This document shows positions 1 through 7,703 of a stretch of DNA of 39,838 nucleotides, piece after piece. The notes beneath the pieces were generated by a model. The model saw nothing but the letters and a program-made list of their open reading frames with translations. It was not told the DNA's origin and ran no database searches. The stretch is taken from contig JANQNM010000029.1 of assembly GCA_028279625.1 (NCBI GenBank), forward strand, positions 1 through 39,838, given 5' to 3'. Within the stretch, counting starts at the first letter, position 1. Each line of letters opens with the position of its first letter. The translations under genes were made by a program, and so were the position numbers. This stretch comes from Candidatus Nitrosopumilus sp. (GTDB taxonomy: Archaea > Thermoproteota > Nitrososphaeria > Nitrososphaerales > Nitrosopumilaceae).

Positions 1-566
1 GCTGACATTTCATCTTTTTCGAATACATGAATCACTTCATCTAATGCACCTTGATACTCAGGGTTGACATTTTGTGGTTCAGCTGTCAAGTGAATTGACT
101 CAATTGCTTCTTCAACATTCAATGTTCCTCTGTCATAGAGTCTTAGTTTTTCACCAACACCATCAATGATATCGTTAGATATTCTAGCAGATGTATATTG
201 TTGATAAGTTTCCTTAATGCCTTTTAGTGCGTCTTCAGCTGACATCTTATCCAATTCGAATTTGTGGATAAAGACATCTAGTTTTGCTGGGAATTCTTTA
301 TCTGCATTATGAGCTGAAACATAAACTTGTTTTGTTTCAACTACTGGACCGCTAGATACTGATGGTCTAAACATTGATACCCATTCAGCTTCGTATGCTG
401 CTTTTCCGCCAGGATATTCAGAACATAGCGACAATCCACAGATTTCAGTAGTTGAAGAACCTGTGTTTTTTGCTTTCAATGCATCTGCATTTGGAAGAAA
501 ACCAGTTCCTGCAACACCAACAACCATGATTGCTGCCATGAAAATTACTAGGCTAGTCTTTGTCAT
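1..566 (-). CDS. Secreted protein of unknown function, 3' end cut by window edge
   Basis: An open frame starts at ATG 566 and runs off the left edge without a stop, giving about 188 visible residues. The N-terminus has a short basic start (MTKTS), a hydrophobic stretch (about residues 5-23) and a small-residue region ending near NADA, so I read it as a signal peptide and an extracytoplasmic protein. The mature part has a Cys pair (CGLSLC), then mixed charged, probably helical sequence. A segment around residues 114-150 and a later one look like weakly repeated helices. I do not recognise a family. A TATA-like box lies 28 bases upstream of the ATG, consistent with a leaderless or very short-leader transcript. 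Function is unknown; export is inferred from the N-terminus only. Confidence 0.8.
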   Translation of the reverse strand, partial: MTKTSLVIFMAAIMVVGVAGTGFLPNADALKAKNTGSSTTEICGLSLCSEYPGGKAAYEAEWVSMFRPSVSSGPVVETKQVYVSAHNADKEFPAKLDVFIHKFELDKMSAEDALKGIKETYQQYTSARISNDIIDGVGEKLRLYDRGTLNVEEAIESIHLTAEPQNVNPEYQGALDEVIHVFEKDEMS

Positions 567-587
567 TGCAAATTTGCTTTGAGTTTT

Positions 588-599
588 TCATTTAAAGGA
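588..599 (-). promoter_or_regulatory. Putative TATA box of the truncated secreted-protein gene
   Basis: On the minus strand the sequence reads CTTTAAATGA, with the TTTAAA core at 591-596, about 28 bases before the ATG at 566. The spacing fits an archaeal TATA box. It is assigned by position and composition only. Confidence 0.4.
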
Positions 600-700
600 T
601 AGGTACATTCTTCGAAATTATTCCAAATCTATAGAATGAGAATAACTAATGATGTTATGAAAGTTTTATAAAATATTTCGTAAAAACCTGTCTCAAAATT

Positions 701-865
701 TTATTTTAATTTTGATTTACGTTTTGATCTTAATGCAGTACCACAACAAGGACATTTGGAATCAGATGTAAAAAGATACACATCACATGACGTGCATCGC
801 TTCACCCCTGCGTGATATCTTTTCTTGTCTGAACGATATCTTTCACAAATCCCTCGACATCCCAT
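701..865 (-). CDS. 54-aa zinc-binding mini-protein (CPCCG family)
   Basis: A short frame from ATG 865 to TAA 701 encodes 54 residues with six cysteines: CxxxC at the N-terminus, CTSC in the middle, and CPCCG followed by ALRSK near the basic C-terminus. It aligns along its length with the 68-aa protein at 7478-7684 (shared pattern CxxxCxxY, RYxxGxKRCxxC, CPCCGxxLR). That shared pattern is the main evidence that both are real genes. The spacing suggests one or two zinc sites and the basic tail suggests nucleic-acid or ribosome contact, but this is inference. It is below normal gene-calling length and may be missed by automatic annotation. Confidence 0.65.
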   Translation of the reverse strand: MGCRGICERYRSDKKRYHAGVKRCTSCDVYLFTSDSKCPCCGTALRSKRKSKLK

Positions 866-966
866 AGAATGTGTAAATTAATTGAAATCATGCTATAATC
901 ATATTCTATATTACAAAATCATAGAATCAGGATTACTGTCATTAATCTCTATTTTTTGATATTAGT

Positions 967-1266
967 ATGGCTTTAGATGCTAAATTCCGAAAATTGATTG
1001 AAGTCGAACTAGAAAAAACATTAAACAAGATTCCTTTTGAAAAAAATTCAAACATTTCATCTATATGGAATTGTAATAGTGAAAGTGATTTTTTGTATGG
1101 TTGGCATATGGCTAAAGTAGAAGATTTTTGTATAAATCAGTTTTTTTTAAAATTTCATAAAAATCCAACTATAGAAGATAAGAGAGAAATTCAAGGAATT
1201 TTGTTTCTTCATGGAAAAGATTACCTTGATAAATTACAAGGACAACAATTAACATCTCATTTTTAA
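967..1266 (+). CDS. Hypothetical protein, 99 aa
   Basis: A 99-residue frame with an ATG start. The protein is soluble in appearance, with mixed charge and aromatic clusters (WNCNS, LYGWHMAKVEDF). There is no signal peptide, membrane segment or metal motif. A helical N-terminal part (FRKLIEVELEKTLNKI) precedes a central DFLYGWHMAKVEDFCINQFF block that looks like a helix-rich fold. I do not recognise the family. It is probably monocistronic, since its neighbours lie on the other strand. Length, start codon and amino-acid composition make it a plausible gene. Confidence 0.6.
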   Translation: MALDAKFRKLIEVELEKTLNKIPFEKNSNISSIWNCNSESDFLYGWHMAKVEDFCINQFFLKFHKNPTIEDKREIQGILFLHGKDYLDKLQGQQLTSHF

Positions 1267-1426
1267 TGAAAATGGGTTTGTGTTTCTGTTATTTTCTTAC
1301 AACATTTGTAAATTGTAGAGATTGCTAGTTTACATACATCACATTTTGTGTTTTCTTCTATTAACAACCGCAAAATTTACACAATTTATTTTCATTTTAA
1401 CTCAAAAAATAAGAAACCCCTTTCAG

Positions 1427-1726
1427 TTATTTTGCTAAAACTGAAAGGATTGGCATTGCATCCCATTGATATAGGTAATAACTCAAAACACCAGAACAGA
1501 TGTTCTCATATTTTTTGAAAAATTCTTTTGCTTCTTGCTCTGTTGCCTCAAATACTGCCATTGATGATGCATGATTATCAAATGAACCAGACCACATGAT
1601 TCTTCCTTGAGATTGCCATTCATCTACAAGTGCAGAAACTTGTGGGGCAATTCTTTCTAGATCCTGCGGGTTGGTATCTTTTGAAATGTTACTTACAAGC
1701 ACCCAAGGTCTTTTTTCGTCACTCAT
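1427..1726 (-). CDS. YciI-like (YCII-related) protein
   Basis: The encoded 99-aa protein (MSDEKRPWVLVSN...) looks like a dimeric alpha+beta barrel protein of the YciI/DGPF group. It has a beta-strand start (PWVLVSNI), a helix with QVSALVDEWQSQGRI, the typical WSGSF strand turn, a second strand (SSMAVFEATEQEAKEFF) and a C-terminal YLYQWDAMPIL strand. Family members are small, and the catalytic role is generally unclear. An in-frame ATG exists nine bases upstream (1735). I prefer 1726 because a TATA-like ATTTAATAAA (about 1748-1757, minus strand) lies 26 bases before it, which fits a leaderless start. Fold assignment is moderately sure; substrate is unknown. Confidence 0.7.
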   Translation of the reverse strand: MSDEKRPWVLVSNISKDTNPQDLERIAPQVSALVDEWQSQGRIMWSGSFDNHASSMAVFEATEQEAKEFFKKYENICSGVLSYYLYQWDAMPILSVLAK

Positions 1727-2036
1727 AAATCTCATGACTGATTTTTTTTATTAAATCTGCTGAAGAGTATTTGTTCTTGTTTTATTGTTCTAAAATATGA
1801 AAATAAAATATCAAAATGGAATCTTCTTCATTTTTAATAATTTGATTTAGTAACTTTCATTGATCTTGAAATTTGTGTCTGACATTCCTTTACAAGCCAC
1901 ACAAGATCAATCATTGGAAAAATTGATCATTACATTAGCCCTGACTTGAGTCTATGGATGTATTTCTATTGGCATATCGTCCACGATTAATTTTCCAATG
2001 ATTTTCTTTTTTTTGAAAATTGTGGAGTTTAAAATA
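1727..2036. other. Non-coding stretch of about 310 bases
   Basis: This AT-rich gap separates the YciI-like gene from the CdvB gene end. It holds the likely promoter of the YciI-like gene at about 1748-1757. On both strands the only open frames are shorter than about 25 codons and have no metal or membrane motif. The right part contains a T-rich run just downstream of the CdvB stop that could serve as its transcription end. I see no tRNA-like fold or clear repeat. Confidence 0.5.
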
Positions 2037-2687
2037 CTAAATGAAGATGTCTGTTTTCTTCTCAATGATTTGTTGTTTGAGAGAATCAGGAACATCTGGG
2101 ATTGATGCTTTTGTTTGACCTGCAATGACTCCTTGTGCTTCTTCTAGTATTGCCAATGTGTCTGCATTGGTTTCAGCACCTACATTCATGCTGTCTCCAA
2201 GCTCCATTGAAGAGCCAGACATTACATCACCTAGTATGGATGACAAATCTTGCATCGATGCATTTGCCTCAGGCATTATTCCATTAAGTGATGGTGCTAA
2301 TCCTTTGATGATTGACATACATGGACTAAGTGTTACTACTACATCTCCGAGTTCTGAGACTGTATCTAATCTAAGTTTAATTTGTTCCATGGAAAGTTTT
2401 GCTCCACTAACCATGTTTTTCATCTTTCTAACTTGTGCTAATTCCCCTGCATATGCCTGAGCGTAACCATTTTTGTTATTTCTCTGAGCATTTACTATCT
2501 TTTCAAAAATTGTGTCATGTTTTTTCTGTAATTTTTCATTAATTCCTTCTAATTTTGAAATCTGAAATTGTAATTTTTTCTGTGCAAAATCAATCTTGTT
2601 TTTTAGAGGTTCATCTGGCTTTACTTTGCCCATTACTTTTTGAGAAATACTTTCTCCGCCTGTTTTGCTCCAAGAGTTGCTGATCAT
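2037..2687 (-). CDS. cdvB: CdvB-like ESCRT-III (Snf7 domain) protein
   Basis: This 216-aa protein has the layout of archaeal ESCRT-III/CdvB proteins. A basic helical N-terminal half (about residues 25-110, with LKNKIDFAQKKLQFQISKLE and EKLQKKHDTIFEKIVNAQ) forms the Snf7 hairpin. A more acidic helical C-terminal half follows (LSSILGDVMSGSSM and TLAILEEAQ). A Pro-containing IPDVPDSLKQQ motif near residue 198 resembles the MIM2 segment that binds the CdvC/Vps4 MIT domain. In Thaumarchaeota CdvB paralogues act in cytokinesis. No CdvA or CdvC gene is in the window, as is usual because the genes are dispersed. A GAGG Shine-Dalgarno-like motif lies nine bases before ATG 2687, supporting this start. 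Several CdvB paralogues exist per genome, so which one this is cannot be told here. Confidence 0.85.
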   Translation of the reverse strand: MISNSWSKTGGESISQKVMGKVKPDEPLKNKIDFAQKKLQFQISKLEGINEKLQKKHDTIFEKIVNAQRNNKNGYAQAYAGELAQVRKMKNMVSGAKLSMEQIKLRLDTVSELGDVVVTLSPCMSIIKGLAPSLNGIMPEANASMQDLSSILGDVMSGSSMELGDSMNVGAETNADTLAILEEAQGVIAGQTKASIPDVPDSLKQQIIEKKTDIFI

Positions 2688-2780
2688 GCCTTAATTCCTC
2701 ATTCTGCCTCGTTTTTTTTGTTTTAAACGAATTTGTCCCTCTAGCTAGTGTAACTGGAGTGACAACAAAGTATGGTTACA

Positions 2781-3887
2781 CTATCCGAAGGTAAATGTGA
2801 ATATTTGAAAGCCTTGACCATCAACCTTGATTTCCAAAATATGAGATGCACTATCATCACTAGAGATAATATTGTAAAGCCCTGGTTCTGAAACATTTAG
2901 TGTATTGTCTTGTGCAATATCAGAACCTGCATATTTTTGTCCCAATGGTTCTCCATCAAGAAGAATCTCTAATTGAGCATTATTCTCTGTTACAATGTTT
3001 ACCTCCTTTGCATTATAGAGTAACTTGATAGAACCTGTTTTGGAAACTAATTCCATGCTATCTTGATTATTTTTCCAATCTCCAACTGGATAGAAATTAT
3101 GAAGTGTAATCTTTTCTGGTTCAGAATAACTTACAATTTTTCCTGGTTGAAATCCTTCTTGGCTTCCCAATTGATTTCTGTTTTGTGCAAACTTATACCC
3201 AAAGTATGATTCTGGCGTTCTAAACATAGAATGTTCAAACTCATCAATATCTACAAGTGTTTCAGCTGAAACTGGTTGAATTCCCAATGATGTTGCTCTT
3301 TCTTGTAGTAGTTGCTGAATTATTTTTTCAGTTTCTTGATAGGCCCCTTCTCCAATGTGATCATATCTGATGTATCCTTCATGGTCTGCAATGTATTTTC
3401 TTGGCCAGTATCTATTTTCAAAGGCTTTCCATGTTTCCATTTCATTGTCCATGACAACAGGATAATTGATTCCGTGTTTGTCAATTGCCATTTGAACATT
3501 GTCTGGATTTTTTTCAAATTCAAATTCTGGTGAATGTACACCAACAATTAACAAACCTTGATCTGCATATTTGTCATCCCATGCTGTAATGTAGGGTAAT
3601 GTCCTAATGCAATTGATGCAGCTATATGTCCAAATATCATACAAGACAACTTTACCATCAATTTCTTGTGTTATCTCTTCAGGTGTTGTGTTAAGATAGT
3701 GAGCAATACCTACAATATCAGGTGCCGTTTTGAATCCAGATTTGTCGATTCTAGTCATGGATTCTCCTTCTATAGGCACATTTGCGGTGTTAACTTGATC
3801 AAATGATGAGAAAACCATACTTAGAACTCCTACACCAATGACAATCACTACGCCAAAAATTATTGCTGTCTTTATTTCTGATTTCAT
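2781..3887 (-). CDS. Membrane-anchored thioredoxin-like protein (DipZ C-terminal type)
   Basis: This 368-aa protein has one N-terminal membrane segment (about residues 8-27), a thioredoxin-like domain (about 60-200) and a beta-rich C-terminal domain (about 235-368). The redox motif is CINC (Cys90, Cys93) in the WTYSCINCIRTLPYI context typical of DipZ-like and alkyl-peroxidase-like thioredoxin domains. The C-terminal part (ITLHNFYPVGDW, ILLDGEPLGQKYAGSD) resembles the carbohydrate-binding-like end domain of DipZ. It most likely faces outside the cell and receives electrons from CcdA, encoded four bases upstream on the same strand. The pair looks like a DipZ protein split into two genes. The physiological substrate (cytochrome c haem ligation, copper-protein maturation or disulfide isomerisation) cannot be read from sequence. 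Confidence 0.85.
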   Translation of the reverse strand: MKSEIKTAIIFGVVIVIGVGVLSMVFSSFDQVNTANVPIEGESMTRIDKSGFKTAPDIVGIAHYLNTTPEEITQEIDGKVVLYDIWTYSCINCIRTLPYITAWDDKYADQGLLIVGVHSPEFEFEKNPDNVQMAIDKHGINYPVVMDNEMETWKAFENRYWPRKYIADHEGYIRYDHIGEGAYQETEKIIQQLLQERATSLGIQPVSAETLVDIDEFEHSMFRTPESYFGYKFAQNRNQLGSQEGFQPGKIVSYSEPEKITLHNFYPVGDWKNNQDSMELVSKTGSIKLLYNAKEVNIVTENNAQLEILLDGEPLGQKYAGSDIAQDNTLNVSEPGLYNIISSDDSASHILEIKVDGQGFQIFTFTFG

Positions 3888-3891
3888 TTAT

Positions 3892-4626
3892 TCACCCTAA
3901 AAGTAATAGTTCATTGAGAAGTGGAAAATTTGCAATATATGCTAATTGATTTGTGAAAACTAGAATTCCTAAAATTATAATAAATCCCCCTAAGATAAAA
4001 TTGTAATATTTCAAATGTTTACTCATCGAACGAATAATTTTGTTTGCTCTTGAATAAAACACTCCTATCAAAATAAATGGAATTCCTAATCCTAATGAAT
4101 AAACTAAAAGTAGATTAAATGCTACTGATGGTGTTGTAGCTGCTAATGTGAGAATTGCTCCAAGTACTGGTCCAACACATGGTGTCCAACCTGCAGCAAA
4201 TGCTAATCCAAAAACAAATGACATTGGATAGCTAGCTTTAGATCTTTTTGGAAAGAATTTTTTTTCCATGTTTAATTTATTTATTTTTGTAGATAGTAAC
4301 AAAAATACCCCAAATCCAATAATGATTATTCCTCCAATTTGGTAAAAACCTTCAATGATTTGACTTGGTGATGTTGACAGTACACTATTGATGATAACTC
4401 CTAATGTTGAGAACACAACAGAAAATCCTAAAACAAAAAATACTGAATTTAGAATAATGTTTGTTCTGTTAATTGAAATTGTTTTGGAACCTTTTGCCTG
4501 ATTTAGTTCTGATAATGTAGCTCCTGAAATATATGCTAAGAATGCTGGAATCATTGGTAAAATACATGGCGCAACAAATGATCCTAGTCCTGCTAGTGCA
4601 GCTACAGCCAAAGTTATCTCTGCCAT
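3892..4626 (-). CDS. ccdA: CcdA/DsbD-type transmembrane thiol-electron carrier
   Basis: A 244-aa polytopic membrane protein with about six hydrophobic helices. It carries the two conserved cysteine sites of the CcdA/DsbD family: APCILP near residue 21 in the first helix and GWTPCVGPVLGA near residue 150 in the fourth. CcdA moves reducing equivalents from cytoplasmic thioredoxin across the membrane to an outside thioredoxin-like partner. That partner is almost certainly the downstream gene at 2781-3887, which starts after a gap of only four bases, so the two form an operon. Length is usual for a free-standing CcdA. The ATG at 4626 gives the complete first helix. Confidence 0.9.
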   Translation of the reverse strand: MAEITLAVAALAGLGSFVAPCILPMIPAFLAYISGATLSELNQAKGSKTISINRTNIILNSVFFVLGFSVVFSTLGVIINSVLSTSPSQIIEGFYQIGGIIIIGFGVFLLLSTKINKLNMEKKFFPKRSKASYPMSFVFGLAFAAGWTPCVGPVLGAILTLAATTPSVAFNLLLVYSLGLGIPFILIGVFYSRANKIIRSMSKHLKYYNFILGGFIIILGILVFTNQLAYIANFPLLNELLLLG

Positions 4627-4719
4627 ATATCAAAAGTGCAATTTTTCCTTTAAAGCATTATTCCAGATTTACTCCAAAACATACAATCCGTTTTTATCTA
4701 GGATGTGAGTAACTTCTGT

Positions 4720-4824
4720 ATGAACAAGCGTTTCATCATAGTTGGTGTGGCCTTAGGCATAATTATCACGATTGCAGTAATCATAGGTTCTCCTGCATTG
4801 GGTGGCTTTGATGCTATGCGTTAA
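4720..4824 (+). CDS. 34-aa single-span membrane micropeptide
   Basis: A short frame from ATG 4720 to TAA 4824 encodes a basic N-terminus (MNKR), about 20 hydrophobic residues (FIIVGVALGIIITIAVIIG) and a short polar tail (SPALGGFDAMR). It fits exactly between ccdA and bioF: its stop codon abuts the last base of the convergent bioF gene. The composition is that of a real transmembrane helix with inside-positive charge. Function is unknown; small subunits of respiratory complexes look like this, but nothing here links it to one. Coding status is plausible but unproven. Confidence 0.45.
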   Translation: MNKRFIIVGVALGIIITIAVIIGSPALGGFDAMR

Positions 4825-5955
4825 TTAGAAGAATTTTTGGTAGGCTTTCTCAACTATTTGAAGGGATTCCTGTATTTCTGTGTTTGATAGCCAAGCAGTG
4901 ACTGATACCCGTAGTCTTGCTTTGTTTTTTGGAACAGTTGGATATCTTATTGGTTGAGCAAAAATGCCATTTTTGAATAAAAATTCGCCTAAATTCATAG
5001 CATCTTTTTCTTTTCCAATGATGATTGGTATGATTTGAGAATCTGATCTTATCTCAAATCCTATCTCTTTGAGTCCTTTTGTTAATTGATTGGTGTTTTT
5101 GAGAAGTTTTTTTCTTTGTTTTTCACGATTTGTATCAAATCGTTTTAGAGAATATTCAACTAAAAATGATGGAAGAGCTGATGTGTAGATAAATGATTTT
5201 GATTTGTTGATGCACAAATCTATCACGTTGTTTTTTGATGCTACATATCCTCCAAATGATCCTAGGCCTTTACTCAAACTACTGATATACAAATCAATTT
5301 TTTTTGCAACTCTAAAATGATCAGGTGTTCCTTTTCCATCTCTTCCAAAAACAAAATCTCCATGTGCGTCATCTACAATAGTTATTGCATTTTTCTTTTC
5401 GGCAATTTCTGTAATTTCTTTTAATGGTGAAAAATCCCCATCCATACTAAATACCCCTTCCGTAATTATGAATTTGTTTTTTGCTTTTTGTTTTAGTTTG
5501 TTTTTCAAATCTTCTGTATCGTTATGTTTGTAGATGGAGACTTTAGCATCAGATAGTTTACAGGACTCTATAATGCTTGCATGGTTTAATTGATCACTTA
5601 GAATCAAATCTCCTTTTTTTGCAATAGCAGAGATTGCTCCAAGATTTGCCATGTATCCTGTAGGATAAACCAAACTACTCTGTTGTGATTTGTGTTTAGC
5701 AAGAGATTCTTCTAATTTTTTGTAACTTTGATCATTTCCTGAAACTAGTCTTGAACTTGATTGGAGTTGTTTGATTTGTAATCTTGTTGTAGGGATTCCC
5801 AAATAATCATTTGAGCACAAATTTAGTAGTTTTTTACCATTTATTGTAATGTGGGAGCCTTGTGATTTGCCGTAACGCAATTTTCTATACAGTTCGTTTT
5901 GCTTGATCTTTTTTAGTTCTGAATCGATAAAATCTAGTTTATGCTTTGAGTTCAA
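4825..5955 (-). CDS. bioF: 8-amino-7-oxononanoate synthase (biotin biosynthesis)
   Basis: The 376-aa protein is a fold-type I PLP enzyme of the alpha-oxoamine synthase family, which joins pimeloyl thioester and L-alanine to give KAPA. Visible family marks are NLCSNDYLGI near the N-terminus, the SDQLNHASII segment, the PLP Asp/His in TIVDDAHGDFVFGRDGKGT, and the Schiff-base lysine in YISSLSKGLGSFGGY. Length fits BioF. The first codon is TTG at 5955; no ATG lies nearby upstream. bioA and bioD in this window also appear to use TTG. It stands apart from the other bio genes, separated from bioB by about 2.9 kb. Upstream lies one of the dispersed stem-loop elements (6017-6056). 2-Amino-3-ketobutyrate ligase is the closest alternative, but the bio-gene context favours BioF. 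Confidence 0.85.
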   Translation of the reverse strand: MNSKHKLDFIDSELKKIKQNELYRKLRYGKSQGSHITINGKKLLNLCSNDYLGIPTTRLQIKQLQSSSRLVSGNDQSYKKLEESLAKHKSQQSSLVYPTGYMANLGAISAIAKKGDLILSDQLNHASIIESCKLSDAKVSIYKHNDTEDLKNKLKQKAKNKFIITEGVFSMDGDFSPLKEITEIAEKKNAITIVDDAHGDFVFGRDGKGTPDHFRVAKKIDLYISSLSKGLGSFGGYVASKNNVIDLCINKSKSFIYTSALPSFLVEYSLKRFDTNREKQRKKLLKNTNQLTKGLKEIGFEIRSDSQIIPIIIGKEKDAMNLGEFLFKNGIFAQPIRYPTVPKNKARLRVSVTAWLSNTEIQESLQIVEKAYQKFF

Positions 5956-6016
5956 CTATTGTTTATTGAAATTAGGCATGCGTAAAATCGTTTCTTAAAA
6001 TGTTGATTCTTCAGAT

Positions 6017-6056
6017 CTGGTTTGCACGCCAATATCCGTTTACCGAGTATTGGCTT
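6017..6056. repeat. Dispersed stem-loop element, copy 1
   Basis: The arms GCCAATA (6028-6034) and TATTGGC (6048-6054) can pair around a 13-base loop. It is preceded by CTGGTTTGCACGCCAA, which recurs exactly at 22474-22489; GTTTACCGAGTATTGGC also recurs exactly in that copy. It lies 45 bases beyond the stop of the CbiX-like gene and about 60 bases upstream of bioF. Two more divergent copies are at 8590 and 32211. Its role is unknown; an RNA element, protein-binding site or small dispersed repeat are all possible. Confidence 0.6.
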
Positions 6057-6100
6057 ATTCAAAAGATAGTTTTGAAAAATAAAAAGAAAAAAGAGGAAAA

Positions 6101-7303
6101 TTACTCACAAGAGTAATCTCTATCCCAATATGGAGTAACTGCAGACTCGGTTGGTTTGTCCTTTTTGATGAATTTGACAGTCTCTTTTACAGTTTGTTCT
6201 GCCCAAGCAACCATTTCATCTTCTCCAACTTCATCAGTTCCTGGAGTTACAAGATAGTCTATTCCTTCAGCATCCAACATATCAGTCACCAAATCAATAC
6301 CCATTTGGCTTCCTGTTGCATGTACAAGTACAACACGGTCTACATCTCCAGATAGCATTGATTCAATTTCATCTAATCCGTCAGAAAGAGCACCAGGATA
6401 CAAATGATCCCAATCTTCTCTAACAACTAAATCCATAGAACCTGCAAATCCTAATTCATTTTCAACATGAGAAGCTGCACATGATAGTTCTTCTTCTTGA
6501 GAATCGTTGTGACCTTCATTTCTTGCACCATGACCTACAAGGATAACAACCTCATCCTCAGGAGAAACAGTTACAGCTTCTGCTTGTTTGACAAATATGT
6601 CTCTGAGTATTGGATGGTCTGGTCTTGCAGGTTCTGCAAAGATGATTTTTGAATCACTGAAGGTTTCAGCTCGAACATGAATGTGACCCATGTACCAACA
6701 TACATCACCATATGCATCCAACATAGAGTCAATATCAACATGCATGTGCTCAAACATTGTTGTGAGCATTCCACCTGGCCAAGGAGTTGCCATGATAGCT
6801 TCAGTAACAATAGCAGGTTGCATATTCATAGGTGGTCCAAAGCTTGATGGCCATGGTGGACATGTATATCCATCAACGCCACCAAAATAACCACGAGTCA
6901 AATCATGAATTACTGTAGAGTCTGGTCCAAACATATCAGTGTACAAAAAGATGGAATAGTCTTTATCACTCTTGTCTAGACTCATCAATCCATTGTTCCA
7001 CCAATAAGGCATGTGTGTGATTTTCTCACCTGTAATCTTCATTTTTTGTTCCAAATGATTTTCTATTGCAGTAATCCTGTCATTTGCGCCCATGTGAGCC
7101 AAAGGATTAGTTGGAATACCATGAGTATACACTAACACACCCGTGTTCTTTTTGATTCGTTTGTCTTTACCGTACTTTTTCTTGTCGTCTCTGTCATCGT
7201 CATCATCATCTTTATCTGCAAATGCAACTGTCCCAATTGAAACTGAACCAACTAGAACTGCAGCTATTGCTAAAAATGATAACCAATGTATCGTTTTAGT
7301 CAT
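6101..7303 (-). CDS. Secreted CbiX/SirB-like chelatase-fold protein
   Basis: With the start at ATG 7303 the protein has about 400 residues. It has an N-terminal signal peptide (TKTIHWLSFLAIAAVLVGSVSIGTVAFA), then a run of aspartates and lysines, then two domains. Each domain opens with a strand and a His motif: LVYTHGIP in the first, and VVILVGHGARNEGHN in the second, which is very like the N-terminus of CbiX/SirB class II chelatases. Late in the second domain, VVLVHATGSQMGID and YLVTPGTDEVG repeat the strand-turn style of that fold. Cytoplasmic members insert cobalt, nickel or iron into sirohydrochlorin. Export makes that role doubtful, and metal binding outside the cell is the more cautious guess. 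An ATG at 7330 also exists, but a TATA-like CTTTTAAT lies about 30 bases before 7303 and would overlap the longer frame. Confidence 0.65.
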   Translation of the reverse strand: MTKTIHWLSFLAIAAVLVGSVSIGTVAFADKDDDDDDRDDKKKYGKDKRIKKNTGVLVYTHGIPTNPLAHMGANDRITAIENHLEQKMKITGEKITHMPYWWNNGLMSLDKSDKDYSIFLYTDMFGPDSTVIHDLTRGYFGGVDGYTCPPWPSSFGPPMNMQPAIVTEAIMATPWPGGMLTTMFEHMHVDIDSMLDAYGDVCWYMGHIHVRAETFSDSKIIFAEPARPDHPILRDIFVKQAEAVTVSPEDEVVILVGHGARNEGHNDSQEEELSCAASHVENELGFAGSMDLVVREDWDHLYPGALSDGLDEIESMLSGDVDRVVLVHATGSQMGIDLVTDMLDAEGIDYLVTPGTDEVGEDEMVAWAEQTVKETVKFIKKDKPTESAVTPYWDRDYSCE

Positions 7304-7428
7304 TAGGATAAAGCAGACTGGTACAAACATTAAAAGCTAAATTTGATTTTCTTTTTTTATTTCGAATCAGTATTCTAGAAAACTATTTTGTAATTTTATT
7401 CTAAATAATTGAATCACAAGATTAAAAA

Positions 7429-7453
7429 TTTGATATTGTATTACAATATCAAA
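7429..7453. promoter_or_regulatory. 25-base perfect palindrome
   Basis: TTTGATATTGTA and TACAATATCAAA form perfect 12-base arms around one central T. The site lies 24 bases beyond the stop of the zinc mini-protein gene (7478) and about 130 bases upstream of the CbiX-like start. It could be an operator for a dimeric regulator or a hairpin at the transcript end. There is no adjacent T-run strong enough to decide. Confidence 0.5.
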
Positions 7454-7477
7454 CAACAATAATATCTCTAAAAAAAT

Positions 7478-7684
7478 TTAGTATCTCTTTTTTTCAGACA
7501 ATCTTGCCTTCCATTGTCTATTTCTAGGAGTAGATCTTAGTCGACATCCACAACATGGACAAAAAAATCCCTCCCATTGAATGAATACTTCACATATTTG
7601 ACATCTTTTTTGTCCTGAACCATATCTGCTTTTTCCTATTGGTCTTGAAGCTTTGTATTGCATACAAAGATCTTTACACGACAC
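7478..7684 (-). CDS. 68-aa zinc-binding mini-protein (CPCCG family)
   Basis: This small basic protein begins MSCKDLC, has a central KRCQIC pair and a second CPCCGCRLR knuckle, and ends in a strongly basic tail (PRNRQWKARLSEKKRY). It is a clear relative of the 54-aa protein at 701-865: both keep CxxxC, then RYxxGxKRCxxC, about 11 residues, and CPCCGxxLR. Two independent members in one window support the reality of both. The cysteine spacing should hold zinc as a treble-clef or ribbon-like fold. The function is unknown; DNA, RNA or ribosome contact would fit the charge. It is on the strand opposite to ferritin, with about 160 bases between the two start codons. Confidence 0.7.
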   Translation of the reverse strand: MSCKDLCMQYKASRPIGKSRYGSGQKRCQICEVFIQWEGFFCPCCGCRLRSTPRNRQWKARLSEKKRY

Positions 7685-7703
7685 GAAAGAATTCTTCTAG
7701 AGG

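Noticed and set aside
1263-1373. Minus-strand TTG-initiated frame of 36 codons with CDVC and CC
   Set aside because: It has only a TTG start, no clear promoter or Shine-Dalgarno motif and an incomplete metal motif, so I could not support it as a gene.
1727-1735. ATG 1735 as start of the YciI-like protein
   Set aside because: The TATA-like box would be only 17 bases away, too close for a transcript that includes this codon.
2125-2460. Plus-strand open frame of 111 codons opposite cdvB
   Set aside because: It is a mirror of the CdvB coding strand with Ser-rich composition and no motif; the minus-strand gene is clear.
7304-7330. ATG 7330 as start of the CbiX-like protein
   Set aside because: It would place extra residues before the signal peptide and overlaps the probable TATA box; ATG 7303 fits better.
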